From contig MU602833.1 of assembly GCA_025201865.1 (NCBI GenBank), positions 1-23,144 of the forward strand: 23,144 bases of DNA, given 5' to 3'. Of the stretch, positions 6,836-15,990 are shown one piece after another. The stretch's first letter is position 1. Every line of letters begins with the position of its first letter. Position numbers and translations under genes: made by a program. The notes under the pieces are model-generated. The model was not told the origin of the DNA. It saw only the letters and a program-made list of their open reading frames with translations, and searched no databases. This DNA is from Ramicandelaber brevisporus (Eukaryota; Kickxellomycota; Ramicandelaberales; Ramicandelaberaceae).

Positions 6836-9800
6836 TTACCAGCCGTATAGTTCATACAGCTCTTCGTATCCAAGAAGGCGCGGTGTATCCAGGTCTTCAA
6901 AAGCGCGATCAGCATCAGAGCCGCCAAAGAAATCCTCGAGAGCGTGAGATGCAACTTCAGCCACCTTCGTCAATCCACTCTTGATGGCTGCAGTCTCCAG
7001 CGTATCAATTCCAAACTCGTGCTCAAACACTTGTCTAAACTGCAGTGTCTTAGACCCAAAGAGGTAGGCCACCAATTCAAGCACAAGAATGGCAACATCG
7101 GAGACGCCTTCAGCAAGTGCCTTGAGATAGATTGCCTTGAGAATTTCGCAAACCTTGCTAGTAATGAGATGCTCGGCATACCTGACGTTGATCATGTCAT
7201 GACGATTGACCAGATTGGTGATGGTCAGCGAGAGAACATCGCCTGCAACATCAGCATCGCATTCAAGAGCTAAGAGCATCATCTTGATCGCAAGGTTGGT
7301 GTCAATGATGGCCTTCTCGATAGCTGCTGGGTTGGCATTTGGGAGAGGTAAGCCGCTTAGATGGATTGCGGTGGCCTCAAGATACCATGTAATTGAGCGA
7401 GTGACAACTTCTCTGACGTGGCCTTCATAATCAGAATGGTCATCCTCGAGAATCTCGCACAAGTTGTGGATGTGATGGCCATAGGAGAGAATAGTTGCTC
7501 TTGCTCCTAAAGGCAGTGTGGCGAGTGACAGCCCGTGCAGGCCGAGCATCATATGTGGCCAATTGGTTTGGCGCTGGAAACCAACATCTTGGAGATGGTC
7601 TACGAAGCCAAGCCGGCTATAGCGTTCCATGGAGTTGGCATGGGCAGCATTGCGAAGGACGTCATCCATGCACTGGAACACATAGACACCAGCGCCAGGG
7701 CCGGATGTTGCCACCTTGAAGCAATCAACCACTCGACGCAAATCTACATCTGGAATGCCGATGGCTGGCACAGCACAGAGCGTCGACATCAATTGGATCA
7801 CACTGTCGCGAACATACCATGGCGATACAGTTCTATTGTTGTTGTTGTTGTTGCCGCTGATGACCAAATCAGCCAACTTTTGCCAATTCAGAACCTCGAG
7901 AAGCTGGTCGGCACGTTCAGGATTCTGCCAGATAAGACTGCTCAATGACATCAAGGCAGCGCGGCGAAGCTCAATGCTAGCAGATGCATCAACAGCCAGA
8001 GCACAGAAGCGAGTCATGATGGTCGGCCGCCAGAATGCACGAATGGTTGATTCACATTGCGTGCACATCCACTCAGTGATGCGAACTGCGCTGTGGAATG
8101 CGCGGGATGCCATGTCTGCAGTCTCCAGCTGTGTAACAATGCTCTGGATGCTTCCGCTGCTGGAGATCAAGTCGCTATCTTGAGGCAGACGTCTTTCGAG
8201 CGATATGAGTGTGTCTTGGGCATCTGATGTGCTCTGCTCGTGGACCCATGTCGTAACATCAGAAGCAAGCGTGCTCATGACTCCTGCAGCGAATTCGGCA
8301 GATGGACTATGCTCCAGTGCTGTAACGATTGAGCCAACCAATTTGACAGCTGTACGACGAATCATGTCGCATGAATGCGGGTTACGCAGAATGGACTCGA
8401 GCTCGTCCAGTAATCCCAGCTGGTAAAGACGACGGCAGAGAGGTGGATTCTTGCTGCAGAGCACTTCAGCAAATGTCACTGCGTTTAGTCTCACGGCATA
8501 TCGCGGATGCTTGAACGACTGCATCAGAGCAGGAGCAGCGGAGCATGCCTGCAGTGCGGGAAGTGTGATAAAGGCTGTCTTTACACAGCCGCTGAGATGA
8601 AGAATAGCATCTGAATTACCGGTAGTACACAGCCACTCAAAGCAGTTGATAAGCGACAACACAAACTTGGACGAGAGGGCTGAGAAACGCTTGATTTCGG
8701 TTGAGGCAAATGTGATTGTTGACGAAAGCGCAGTGGCAGTTGAAGGCATAATTCGTTTGAGACAAGCATCCACAATATCCACAATCTTGCTGATCATATC
8801 TTCATCCAAATCAACATCTGGTGCAGAGAAGAGAACCCGGAGGCAATCCAGCGCATTCTTGCGGAAACAGCCATGTTGCACTACCAGATAATCATGGACG
8901 GATGCAACCAAGTGGCCAAGATGCTTGGTGTGCTCTTTGGTGTCAAAGTTGAGACAAGAAGTTAGGATACAGCGTGCGACCTCCAGGCTCAAAATACGGC
9001 ACATATCATTTGTACTGTCAGGCGAGAGCAGAGTAGGCAGTAGACTGAGTAGCAACTTGTTGAACGAGCCATCAACAAGTATGCGTGGGGAAGCCAGTGC
9101 TGCGTTGAGGAACATCAAATCGACCACTACATCGCCAGAAGAACCACCGGCCGAGATGGCAGCGCAGGATTGCTCGATAAGTCTGCTGTAGCGAACATCT
9201 TCGAGGCGGAATCGAATAATGAGCTTGCTGACAATCTTACCGCACTCACTGGCCAGCTGCTGTCGCTCAAACCCATTGGATTCATTGCGGAGGATTCGCT
9301 TGACACCTTTGAGCATGGAAGAGACCAGATTGGTGTTGAGAGGGAGAGACGTGCAAGCCAAATGAGATGTAATGATGTTGAGAGCAGCCCGGCGCAATGC
9401 AACACTAACCCGCACGTAATCAGCATACAGAATGTCATTCAACCACGAGTACAGCTTGCTTGCTGCAATTGCATTGATGACTTGTTGGCGTCGTGTGCGC
9501 ACACCTTTGATAACCTCAGCCATTGCAGCAAGTCCACTCAACGGGATGGTATTGAACGGCAGCGCAGTCAAGAGTGGGAATAGCTCGGTGACTCCACAGG
9601 CCACAAGGAAATCAGCCACTGTAGTCCCACTATCAGTAATCATCAGCAAATTAAACAAGAACTGCAGAATGTTTTGCACAGTGCTCATTGTTCGAGCATT
9701 GCTGCTGTTCATGTTGTCCTTGGCATACGCAATCATGTGAACCAGGATCCTGCCATCAGATTGAGGGAACTTGGTGGAGTCTGTTGAGAATGAAGAGTGA

Positions 9801-11674
9801 AGGAGAACCCTTTGAGCCAAGCTGGAGGCAGAATTCAATGTCAATCCGAGATGCGCATCAAGCAGCAATGTCTGGATAAAGCTCCAAATTTTCTCAAGAT
9901 GAACTGGCTCAATGTGAGGTACAACACTGTCCAGAGCCTTGAAAGCAGCGTTGCACAGCTTGTACGATGGTTGAGCGCGAGAGCAGACTGCGAGTAAACT
10001 CTTGAGATAGCCGCTAGCGCTGAGATCGTACGTCGCGCGGCCTTCATACTGGAACAACGTCGAGCATGCAATGATTGCGTAGCGACTGACAAAGTCGGAC
10101 TCATGGCTCATGAGTGCAACCAGCCGCTGAACACCACCACGCCTGAGGATATCGTCCGTGTAAGGCTGGCCATTGAGGCAGAATGCCATGCAAGCGTAAG
10201 CAGCACGGGCAGCCTGGGCTGGATTGTTTGTCTGCTGAACATCCAAACGCTCAATCAAAGCTGGGATTGGGCTGCGCTGCTTGAGGAGCGGTGCAAAGCG
10301 TACAAAATCCAAGCGACACAGTGCATCACAGCCGTCAGAAATGGTCGCAGGATCAATATTGCTCAGAACAAGCTGTCTGATGGCGTCAAAGGCAGCAACA
10401 ATTTCTGCATCCTCAACACCAGCTGGGCGAATGACAACCGCGTTGTTCATCAAGTTACTGACGGCACCACACAGAGCAGTAGTGTAGAGCAGCTGGGGGT
10501 TGCGTTCGCGGATGTATCCAGTCAACACTCCAAGCATGTTTGCATCCAAGAACAAAACAGCTGCGCGAGACTCTACTGCAGAAATGTTGCCAATAATCTC
10601 GAAAGCGTAGATGCGACTGCTGACTGTGCCATTGATTGCATGCCAGGCAACATTCTCAAGCACACCGGATGCCAACACTTGCTTGCGGAATGTCTCTTGA
10701 CCAGCACGAACCATCTCGGCAAGAACCTTGAATGCAGATGGAGGCGGTGCTGGCATTTCCTTTGTGACAGCTGACGGATCGAGCAGACTGCAGACGCGTG
10801 CAAACAGACGCTCATCAGTTGGATATGAACAAAGATCGCTTTCAATGAGAACACTGATGCCGCTCAACCCAGCTTCCACGACGCAGCGCTCAGCCTCATT
10901 GTCAATCGCAGCATCGAGAAAGACCTTGTTGGCATAGCCAGCCAGATACACGCCTTCCGGGATTGAAAAGTCAACGTTTGGCTTGTCGGGGCGACCTCTG
11001 GCGGAGAAGATGCACGACGACAGGAAGAAGAGAGCCTGGGCACGCAGCTTTGGAATCTGCCACTTGTCATTGATGATGGCCTTTACACTGCTCATTATCC
11101 CGGTATCCAAAAGACTGTGAAACAGATGGCTGGAAGAGGAGTCGAACAAACAAGCAATGACGCCGATTGCATTCATGTTCATCTCAGTGCAAATATCGCT
11201 ACGTTCCGATATTGAGACTGACTGTGCAATGGTCCTGAAGAGTGGTTCGGGGATGGAAGCGTGGATATCGCCATTGGAGTTGAAGAGCATCATAAACACG
11301 AGTCGACACACAGCTGACACGACTTGGATGGAAGACTCGCGCGTGACCAAGTTGCTGAGTGAATGCATGACTCCAGGCGTACACAGCACTGCGTCGCTTC
11401 GGAGACCGAGCCTACTGATGCTGCTGTGTGGAGTATCGCGTACAAATGACAGCTCAAAGGGTGTCACCTCCTCGAGCCATGCGATGAGCGCAGACAGTGC
11501 TGCAAGCACATCAATCGTGCTGGTAGCCGGGAGCAGCGCATTGCAGAGTGCTTCGCAGCGAGCAAACTCTGCGTTGGTAGGGTAGGACGTGTCCTGATCC
11601 TTGTAATTGCGGTGCATCTTGCTGTCGTTGCTGATTTTGCTGCCTTTGCTGCTCGTAAGGAGTCGAAACAGCAT
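6836..11674 (-). CDS. Large ARM/HEAT-like alpha-solenoid protein, family unknown
   Basis: A ~1,612-residue protein made almost entirely of amphipathic helical pairs of ~40 residues, with leucine/alanine-rich cores and conserved small residues. Examples include stretches like LVALMSHESDFVSRYAIIAC and the YTTALCGAVSNLMNN region. This is how Armadillo/HEAT scaffolds look. No catalytic motif, signal peptide or TM segment is visible. It ends in a short acidic-aromatic tail (EELYELYGW). A run of six Asn (from gtt repeats at about 7835-7853) interrupts a loop. I cannot assign the family; a cytoskeletal, centrosomal, transport or ubiquitin-related scaffold are all possible. The reading frame extends upstream without an ATG; the first ATG is at 11674 and the next at 11617 has the better context (A at -3), so the N-terminus is uncertain by 19 residues. 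Only 77 bp separate it from the XRCC2 stop. Confidence 0.75.
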   Translation of the reverse strand: MLFRLLTSSKGSKISNDSKMHRNYKDQDTSYPTNAEFARCEALCNALLPATSTIDVLAALSALIAWLEEVTPFELSFVRDTPHSSISRLGLRSDAVLCTPGVMHSLSNLVTRESSIQVVSAVCRLVFMMLFNSNGDIHASIPEPLFRTIAQSVSISERSDICTEMNMNAIGVIACLFDSSSSHLFHSLLDTGIMSSVKAIINDKWQIPKLRAQALFFLSSCIFSARGRPDKPNVDFSIPEGVYLAGYANKVFLDAAIDNEAERCVVEAGLSGISVLIESDLCSYPTDERLFARVCSLLDPSAVTKEMPAPPPSAFKVLAEMVRAGQETFRKQVLASGVLENVAWHAINGTVSSRIYAFEIIGNISAVESRAAVLFLDANMLGVLTGYIRERNPQLLYTTALCGAVSNLMNNAVVIRPAGVEDAEIVAAFDAIRQLVLSNIDPATISDGCDALCRLDFVRFAPLLKQRSPIPALIERLDVQQTNNPAQAARAAYACMAFCLNGQPYTDDILRRGGVQRLVALMSHESDFVSRYAIIACSTLFQYEGRATYDLSASGYLKSLLAVCSRAQPSYKLCNAAFKALDSVVPHIEPVHLEKIWSFIQTLLLDAHLGLTLNSASSLAQRVLLHSSFSTDSTKFPQSDGRILVHMIAYAKDNMNSSNARTMSTVQNILQFLFNLLMITDSGTTVADFLVACGVTELFPLLTALPFNTIPLSGLAAMAEVIKGVRTRRQQVINAIAASKLYSWLNDILYADYVRVSVALRRAALNIITSHLACTSLPLNTNLVSSMLKGVKRILRNESNGFERQQLASECGKIVSKLIIRFRLEDVRYSRLIEQSCAAISAGGSSGDVVVDLMFLNAALASPRILVDGSFNKLLLSLLPTLLSPDSTNDMCRILSLEVARCILTSCLNFDTKEHTKHLGHLVASVHDYLVVQHGCFRKNALDCLRVLFSAPDVDLDEDMISKIVDIVDACLKRIMPSTATALSSTITFASTEIKRFSALSSKFVLSLINCFEWLCTTGNSDAILHLSGCVKTAFITLPALQACSAAPALMQSFKHPRYAVRLNAVTFAEVLCSKNPPLCRRLYQLGLLDELESILRNPHSCDMIRRTAVKLVGSIVTALEHSPSAEFAAGVMSTLASDVTTWVHEQSTSDAQDTLISLERRLPQDSDLISSSGSIQSIVTQLETADMASRAFHSAVRITEWMCTQCESTIRAFWRPTIMTRFCALAVDASASIELRRAALMSLSSLIWQNPERADQLLEVLNWQKLADLVISGNNNNNNRTVSPWYVRDSVIQLMSTLCAVPAIGIPDVDLRRVVDCFKVATSGPGAGVYVFQCMDDVLRNAAHANSMERYSRLGFVDHLQDVGFQRQTNWPHMMLGLHGLSLATLPLGARATILSYGHHIHNLCEILEDDHSDYEGHVREVVTRSITWYLEATAIHLSGLPLPNANPAAIEKAIIDTNLAIKMMLLALECDADVAGDVLSLTITNLVNRHDMINVRYAEHLITSKVCEILKAIYLKALAEGVSDVAILVLELVAYLFGSKTLQFRQVFEHEFGIDTLETAAIKSGLTKVAEVASHALEDFFGGSDADRAFEDLDTPRLLGYEELYELYGW

Positions 11675-11751
11675 CAAACAATATTGAAAAAGAAAATGAC
11701 TGTGGATGGCGACGACGGTTTCGAGTAGCAAAAATAAAGTGGGAAGACTGG

Positions 11752-13182
11752 CTAGCTCAAGTTGAATGTAATAGTGTCTAGGTGAGTGTGGGATTGGGAT
11801 GTGTGAGGATGTAATAACCGCGCTGAGAAGGCTTCATATGCAGACGCTGACTGAGCGCACGCACTATTAGCTGCAGCCCATGCTTCATCGTGTGCTGGAG
11901 ATAGTCCTGCTCTTGCCATTGCATCCTGAACTTGCCTTCGAGCCGAGCCTGGCAACAGTGCGCCATTTGGTGGATGTCTGTGAAGTAGGATGCGATGAGA
12001 TACGGCATTTATCCACTCTGGTGGCATGAGATCGCGGTACACTTTGCCAGATATACTCGTGATATCTCCAGAGCAGTAGTCGGTTGTATCCTGTCGCTGT
12101 CGCTGCCGTTTGACATTGTCAAAACTGGATCCAGCAGCCGCTGGCTGAGGAGTCCCATTAAACCGCATCTCATCACTTGAAACTGCCCTTGCTGCCAACG
12201 GCGCGTCGACTCTTTGATATCTAATCAGTGCATTGGACACAATCGCCACAAACTGTGAGTGGTATACTCGCTGTAACCGCTCGATGGTCAGCACAACATG
12301 CCGCTGCAGCAGTGTTCGGTGTGAAATGGCATAATCACACAGAGAGGCACCTGCGGCTCGATCGGTCCAGTAGTTGACATTCAGTCCGTCAACAAGCAGC
12401 ATTCCATGGACATTCTTTAGCAGCACAAAGTCCAGCAATGATCGATTCTCAGTGTACTCAGAGTCGACTGTTCGCTGCCGCAGCCATTGCTCGGCACTTC
12501 TCAATGACGCAATAAAATCGATATCCGTGACTGGTCGATATAGCCTAAGTCGCGATAGCACATCTGACAGTGCATTGTCAATATGGAGGGAATCGCTTGT
12601 GGATGATTGATTGCGAAGCAGCTCTGAGTGCACTAATCTCGCAAAGACCTCTACGCTGAATCGGCCGTCAAGATCAACCATTGCTGCGTATCCATGTCTA
12701 AATGTCGTTAGAAAGTTCATCAATGTTGCAGCCATCACTGCAGACTTGCCGCTGTTCGAAGTTCCGATCAGCTCGACAACCGCGTTCGGTCCAAATGCTG
12801 CTTGTCCCGACTGTGCAGCTGGCAGACTGCAGCTATTGTGCGATTGTGCATTATATGTGCTTGCAGGCTGGTTCACGCGTCCATTTGGTCCCGGAACTTG
12901 CACTTCAATCACCTGGCCACTGTTGACAGCGTCATCGTGGATAACAGTCGCTTGTTTGTTTGTATTGACTCTCCACCGCAGCAGCTGATCTAGCTGTTCA
13001 ATCCCGAATTTTGGCAATGGCTGCTGTGTTTCTTCTTCTGCTGCTACTGTTGTTGTTGCTGTTGATACTAGCTGTCTATGTTGCTGCGCATCTCGGAGTA
13101 GCTCTAGTGCGCTCCTCGTGGGGATAGAGGCCAGTACACTGGCAATGTTGCTGTTGCTGCTGTTGTTGTTATGCAAAGTCAT
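11752..13182 (-). CDS. XRCC2: XRCC2-like RecA/RAD51 paralogue
   Basis: A 476-residue RecA-fold protein of the RAD51-paralogue class, which helps RAD51 load during homologous recombination repair in the nucleus. The Walker A motif is GTSNSGKS (140-147, Lys146), and VDLDGRF (169-175) marks the next strand. Walker B is MLLVDGLN (261-268), directly followed by NYWTDR, the XRCC2 signature seen as FYWIDR in animals. The later block YRDLMPPEWINAVSHRI (about 382-398) also matches the XRCC2 C-terminal region. The protein is longer than animal XRCC2 (about 280 aa) because of an N-terminal Asn/Gln/Thr-rich part, an insertion at about 71-130 before Walker A, and a disordered segment at about 327-380. The ATG at 13182 is used; no upstream alternative is evident. 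It is divergent from the GH35-like gene (132 bp shared promoter) and tandem with the solenoid gene. Confidence 0.85.
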   Translation of the reverse strand: MTLHNNNSSNSNIASVLASIPTRSALELLRDAQQHRQLVSTATTTVAAEEETQQPLPKFGIEQLDQLLRWRVNTNKQATVIHDDAVNSGQVIEVQVPGPNGRVNQPASTYNAQSHNSCSLPAAQSGQAAFGPNAVVELIGTSNSGKSAVMAATLMNFLTTFRHGYAAMVDLDGRFSVEVFARLVHSELLRNQSSTSDSLHIDNALSDVLSRLRLYRPVTDIDFIASLRSAEQWLRQRTVDSEYTENRSLLDFVLLKNVHGMLLVDGLNVNYWTDRAAGASLCDYAISHRTLLQRHVVLTIERLQRVYHSQFVAIVSNALIRYQRVDAPLAARAVSSDEMRFNGTPQPAAAGSSFDNVKRQRQRQDTTDYCSGDITSISGKVYRDLMPPEWINAVSHRILLHRHPPNGALLPGSARRQVQDAMARAGLSPAHDEAWAAANSACAQSASAYEAFSARLLHPHTSQSHTHLDTITFNLS

Positions 13183-13314
13183 CGTGGTTTGAAATCTGTT
13201 TGCATCACCAACAAACAGATCTACCTCTCACTCTCACTCTCTGTCTATCTGTCTGTGTCGTTGTCTCATTCTCCCTTTCACCGCTGCATACTCTCTTCTG
13301 ACTCTTTGTGCAAA
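13183..13314. promoter_or_regulatory. Bidirectional promoter between XRCC2 and the GH35-like gene
   Basis: Only 132 bases separate the two divergent start codons. A perfect 9-bp inverted repeat, atctgtttg (13194-13202) and caaacagat (13212-13220) with a 9-nt spacer, lies close to the XRCC2 start and could be a dimeric factor site or a hairpin in the XRCC2 leader. The rest, from 13221, is a CT-rich tract (ctctcactctcactctctgt) leading to the GH35-like ATG. Confidence 0.5.
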
Positions 13315-15717
13315 ATGAGCCTGCTACTTCGGACACTGCTGGTCTTGCTCCTTGCAGGCTGTTTGAGAGTCTTTGGCTACAAGGTCGACTACGACAGCCG
13401 AGCGATTCGCATCGACGGCCAGCGGACACTCTTTCTTGGCGGCTCTCTCCAATACTGCACGACATCGACTCGATACTGGGACACTCTACTACAAAAGGCC
13501 AAGTCGACTGGCTTCAACTTCATCACAGTGGATGTGCCATGGCGATTGCACGAGCCCAATGTATCAGGTCAATACGACTTTGGCAAAACGGCTTCAGCGA
13601 CAAAAGTCCAGCCAGATACAACTAGGAGAGACATTGCAACATTCTTGGCATTGGCGCGCAAACATGATTTGAAGGTGCATCTGAGAATAGGGCCGATATT
13701 GCGGAGATGGCGCTCTGGCTCGACAGTGAATGACGGTGGAGTATGGGGACTTGATGGAGTACCTCGATGGACACTGCAAGTGTTTTCATCTGATCTGGTT
13801 GCGGTCTCTGCCGAAAAGTACATTATCCGACTAATGCAGCATTTGCAGTCGTTTTTGCCCAAGAGCAACGGCCCTGTTTTCATGATTCACATTGAGGGAC
13901 TGCGGCCTCAAAACACAGCTCAGCTGGTACAAAAGCTGAGTAACAATGATGGAGTGGACAGTGGCGGTGTTTTGTTTTCAGTATCACCGAGTCATTTGAG
14001 TGCGATATCGAAGGATGTGGTGGATAGAGTTGTGCCTGTGGCAGATCCAGCATACTATGTAGAATCAACATCAAATCTAGCTGACAAACCGCTGCTATGG
14101 GGAGGTCTTTTACTTGGTTCACCGACACTGAAGTGGGGAGAGTCCCATGCACGGCGATTAGTGGAAGATAGCACATTGGCAGCACTGCAGTGGATAGCAA
14201 ATGGCGGGTCATTAATCTCATTTGATTCGTTTTACAGCGGCTCAGATGGACTTTACGGCGCTGGTGGCCAAATGGATGCGACGAACCAAGACTCGAATAA
14301 CCTGCTGGATGCATACATGATTGAACGACCAGTGTTGCACTCTCACATCAGCCGATTAGTACAGCAATTGAAATCCATTCAACACTCGTTACTTGCATCA
14401 GCACCAGCGGCATCTGACTCGGGCAAAGAAGTCTCAGCGGACAGCAAAGTTGTGACATTTGACAACAACAGCAACAGCACCAGCAGTAGCAGCAGTATCT
14501 CGATTGCAATCAACAAAGGTGAGTCAAAATCAACTTCAGTAACTCTGTCGAATAACCAGCAACTGAGTATGTCACCCTGGTCTGCAGTTATTTACAGCAG
14601 TAAAGATAAACAGGTTGTATTCAACACAAGCAATGTGAGTCGGGCTGTGTCACTGGCAAAACACGTGGGATACGTTGAAGTCCCAGGTGATTTTGGAGTC
14701 ACTACACCATCATTGTACAGACCCTCTGTCGAATATAGGCGAGAGCCAGTTCCAGCCTCGGTGCTGGAGGTTGCCAATGTCGATTATGTTCCGCGCGATC
14801 AAGTCAGTTTGGCCAATAATCAAATCAACAGCGACTATTCTTGGTATGTGATTAGAACAAGAATGCCAGCGCTGGCAGATGTCAACCAAGTGGAACTCAA
14901 AGTAGAATTGAGGCGAGAAAGCTGGGAATTCTCAGACATTTTGCACGTGTTTGCAGACGGTACTTATCGACGAACAGTGTATGGTATCGACGCAAACAAG
15001 CATGGTCATTTGGTGATTCCGCTGCGTGGAGGCGATATTCAGCCAAACGAGATTCACTCCATCCAGATTCTGGCGATCAACGTTGGCGATGGATCTCCCG
15101 CTGTGGAAGGCAACTCTCGGTATCATCGTGGCATTGGACAGCGATTCCTGATTAGTGGGCACGACTACACAACCTCCATTTGGTGCACATCGGTCGGTCT
15201 TGTTGGCGAACGAAAGAGTTGGTACAGCGGTGCATTTGGCGAACATGAACAAGTTGGCCCAACAGCTGCAGTTCGAGACAAGGATATTGCATGGCAACCA
15301 GCACCGTATCCTTCAGTTCCTGTAAACGAGCGGCTCATCTGGTACAGAATATCGTTCCAGATCCCACGGCATGTTCTAGCAAATAATGGTGGTAGAGATC
15401 ATCCACTGCCACTGGCGCTTGACATGAGCTCAATGACTAAGGGACTCATCTTTGTTAATGGCCATTCAATTGGTCGATACTGGCTCAAATCCAGTCCTGA
15501 ATCCAAGGGATGCCAGCCACAGTCATGTACCTATATTGGACGGTTTGATGGCAAGAGCAAGTGCCAGCGTACATGTGGGCAGCCAACCCAGAGATATTAT
15601 CCAATCGATCCAGCCTATCTCAAAATTGAGGATGGGCAAACAAACACAGTTACAATCTTTGAGGAAATCGGAGGCGATCCTCGTATGATACATTTGTTAA
15701 AGCGCGTCAGTTATTAA
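13315..15717 (+). CDS. Secreted GH35 beta-galactosidase-like protein lacking both catalytic glutamates
   Basis: An 800-residue secretory protein with a signal peptide (about 1-21) and a glycoside hydrolase 35 fold resembling plant-type beta-galactosidases. Barrel landmarks include GGSLQY (42-47), WDTLLQKAK, GQYDFG (85-90) and HLRIGP (122-127). Later come SPWS..VVFNTSNVS (about 420-442), the jelly-roll NGHSIGRYW (716-724) and the Cys-rich end (about 732-760; KCQRTCGQPTQRYY, then FEEIGGD). The active site is lost. The usual IENEYG is IEGLRP (193-198), putting Leu196 where the acid/base Glu belongs, and the usual W-T-E-N is W262-G-G264-L, removing the nucleophile. It is therefore probably a carbohydrate-binding pseudoenzyme, by inference. 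A Ser/Asn-rich linker lies at about 380-400. The ATG at 13315 was chosen over 13171 because it begins the signal peptide and follows the CT-rich leader. Confidence 0.85.
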   Translation: MSLLLRTLLVLLLAGCLRVFGYKVDYDSRAIRIDGQRTLFLGGSLQYCTTSTRYWDTLLQKAKSTGFNFITVDVPWRLHEPNVSGQYDFGKTASATKVQPDTTRRDIATFLALARKHDLKVHLRIGPILRRWRSGSTVNDGGVWGLDGVPRWTLQVFSSDLVAVSAEKYIIRLMQHLQSFLPKSNGPVFMIHIEGLRPQNTAQLVQKLSNNDGVDSGGVLFSVSPSHLSAISKDVVDRVVPVADPAYYVESTSNLADKPLLWGGLLLGSPTLKWGESHARRLVEDSTLAALQWIANGGSLISFDSFYSGSDGLYGAGGQMDATNQDSNNLLDAYMIERPVLHSHISRLVQQLKSIQHSLLASAPAASDSGKEVSADSKVVTFDNNSNSTSSSSSISIAINKGESKSTSVTLSNNQQLSMSPWSAVIYSSKDKQVVFNTSNVSRAVSLAKHVGYVEVPGDFGVTTPSLYRPSVEYRREPVPASVLEVANVDYVPRDQVSLANNQINSDYSWYVIRTRMPALADVNQVELKVELRRESWEFSDILHVFADGTYRRTVYGIDANKHGHLVIPLRGGDIQPNEIHSIQILAINVGDGSPAVEGNSRYHRGIGQRFLISGHDYTTSIWCTSVGLVGERKSWYSGAFGEHEQVGPTAAVRDKDIAWQPAPYPSVPVNERLIWYRISFQIPRHVLANNGGRDHPLPLALDMSSMTKGLIFVNGHSIGRYWLKSSPESKGCQPQSCTYIGRFDGKSKCQRTCGQPTQRYYPIDPAYLKIEDGQTNTVTIFEEIGGDPRMIHLLKRVSY

Positions 15718-15990
15718 GCTATTTCAATCAATAACTATAAACATAACTCTAACTCAGATGGTATAATATTATCAAAAATGAGGGAAGGGAAAGGGGGAAG
15801 TACCATGCATCAGCATGACGTCTTCTACTCCGCTCAACAGGCACATTCTCGGTGTACTCAACTCGGGTTCCTTCTCTTTTTCTTTGTTTTTTTTTTGTTT
15901 TTTATTCCTAACCTACTCTCGATTCCCATCCTTCGATTGTACTCTTATTCATTCATTCAACTATCATTCTATACAGGAGGAGCTTCGTAG
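15718..15990 (+). promoter_or_regulatory. 3' end of the GH35-like gene and promoter/leader of the next gene
   Basis: AT-rich sequence (aataactataaacataac, gtataatattatc) after the GH35-like stop probably holds its polyadenylation region. A T-rich tract at about 15875-15906 and a CT-rich leader precede the next ATG. An ATG at 15778 opens a 70-codon frame that ends with TAG at 15988-15990, directly abutting the ATG at 15991 in the same frame. If transcription starts after the T tract, that upstream frame is not in the mRNA. Confidence 0.4.

Noticed and set aside
10103-10774. 223-codon plus-strand ORF inside the solenoid gene
   Set aside because: Antisense to a continuous 1.6-kaa frame with clear helical-repeat character; its own translation shows no domain or signal and has no leader.
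13171-13314. Start of the GH35-like gene at ATG 13171
   Set aside because: It would begin inside the XRCC2 start region on the other strand and translate the CT-rich leader as a Leu/Ser repeat ahead of a good signal peptide.
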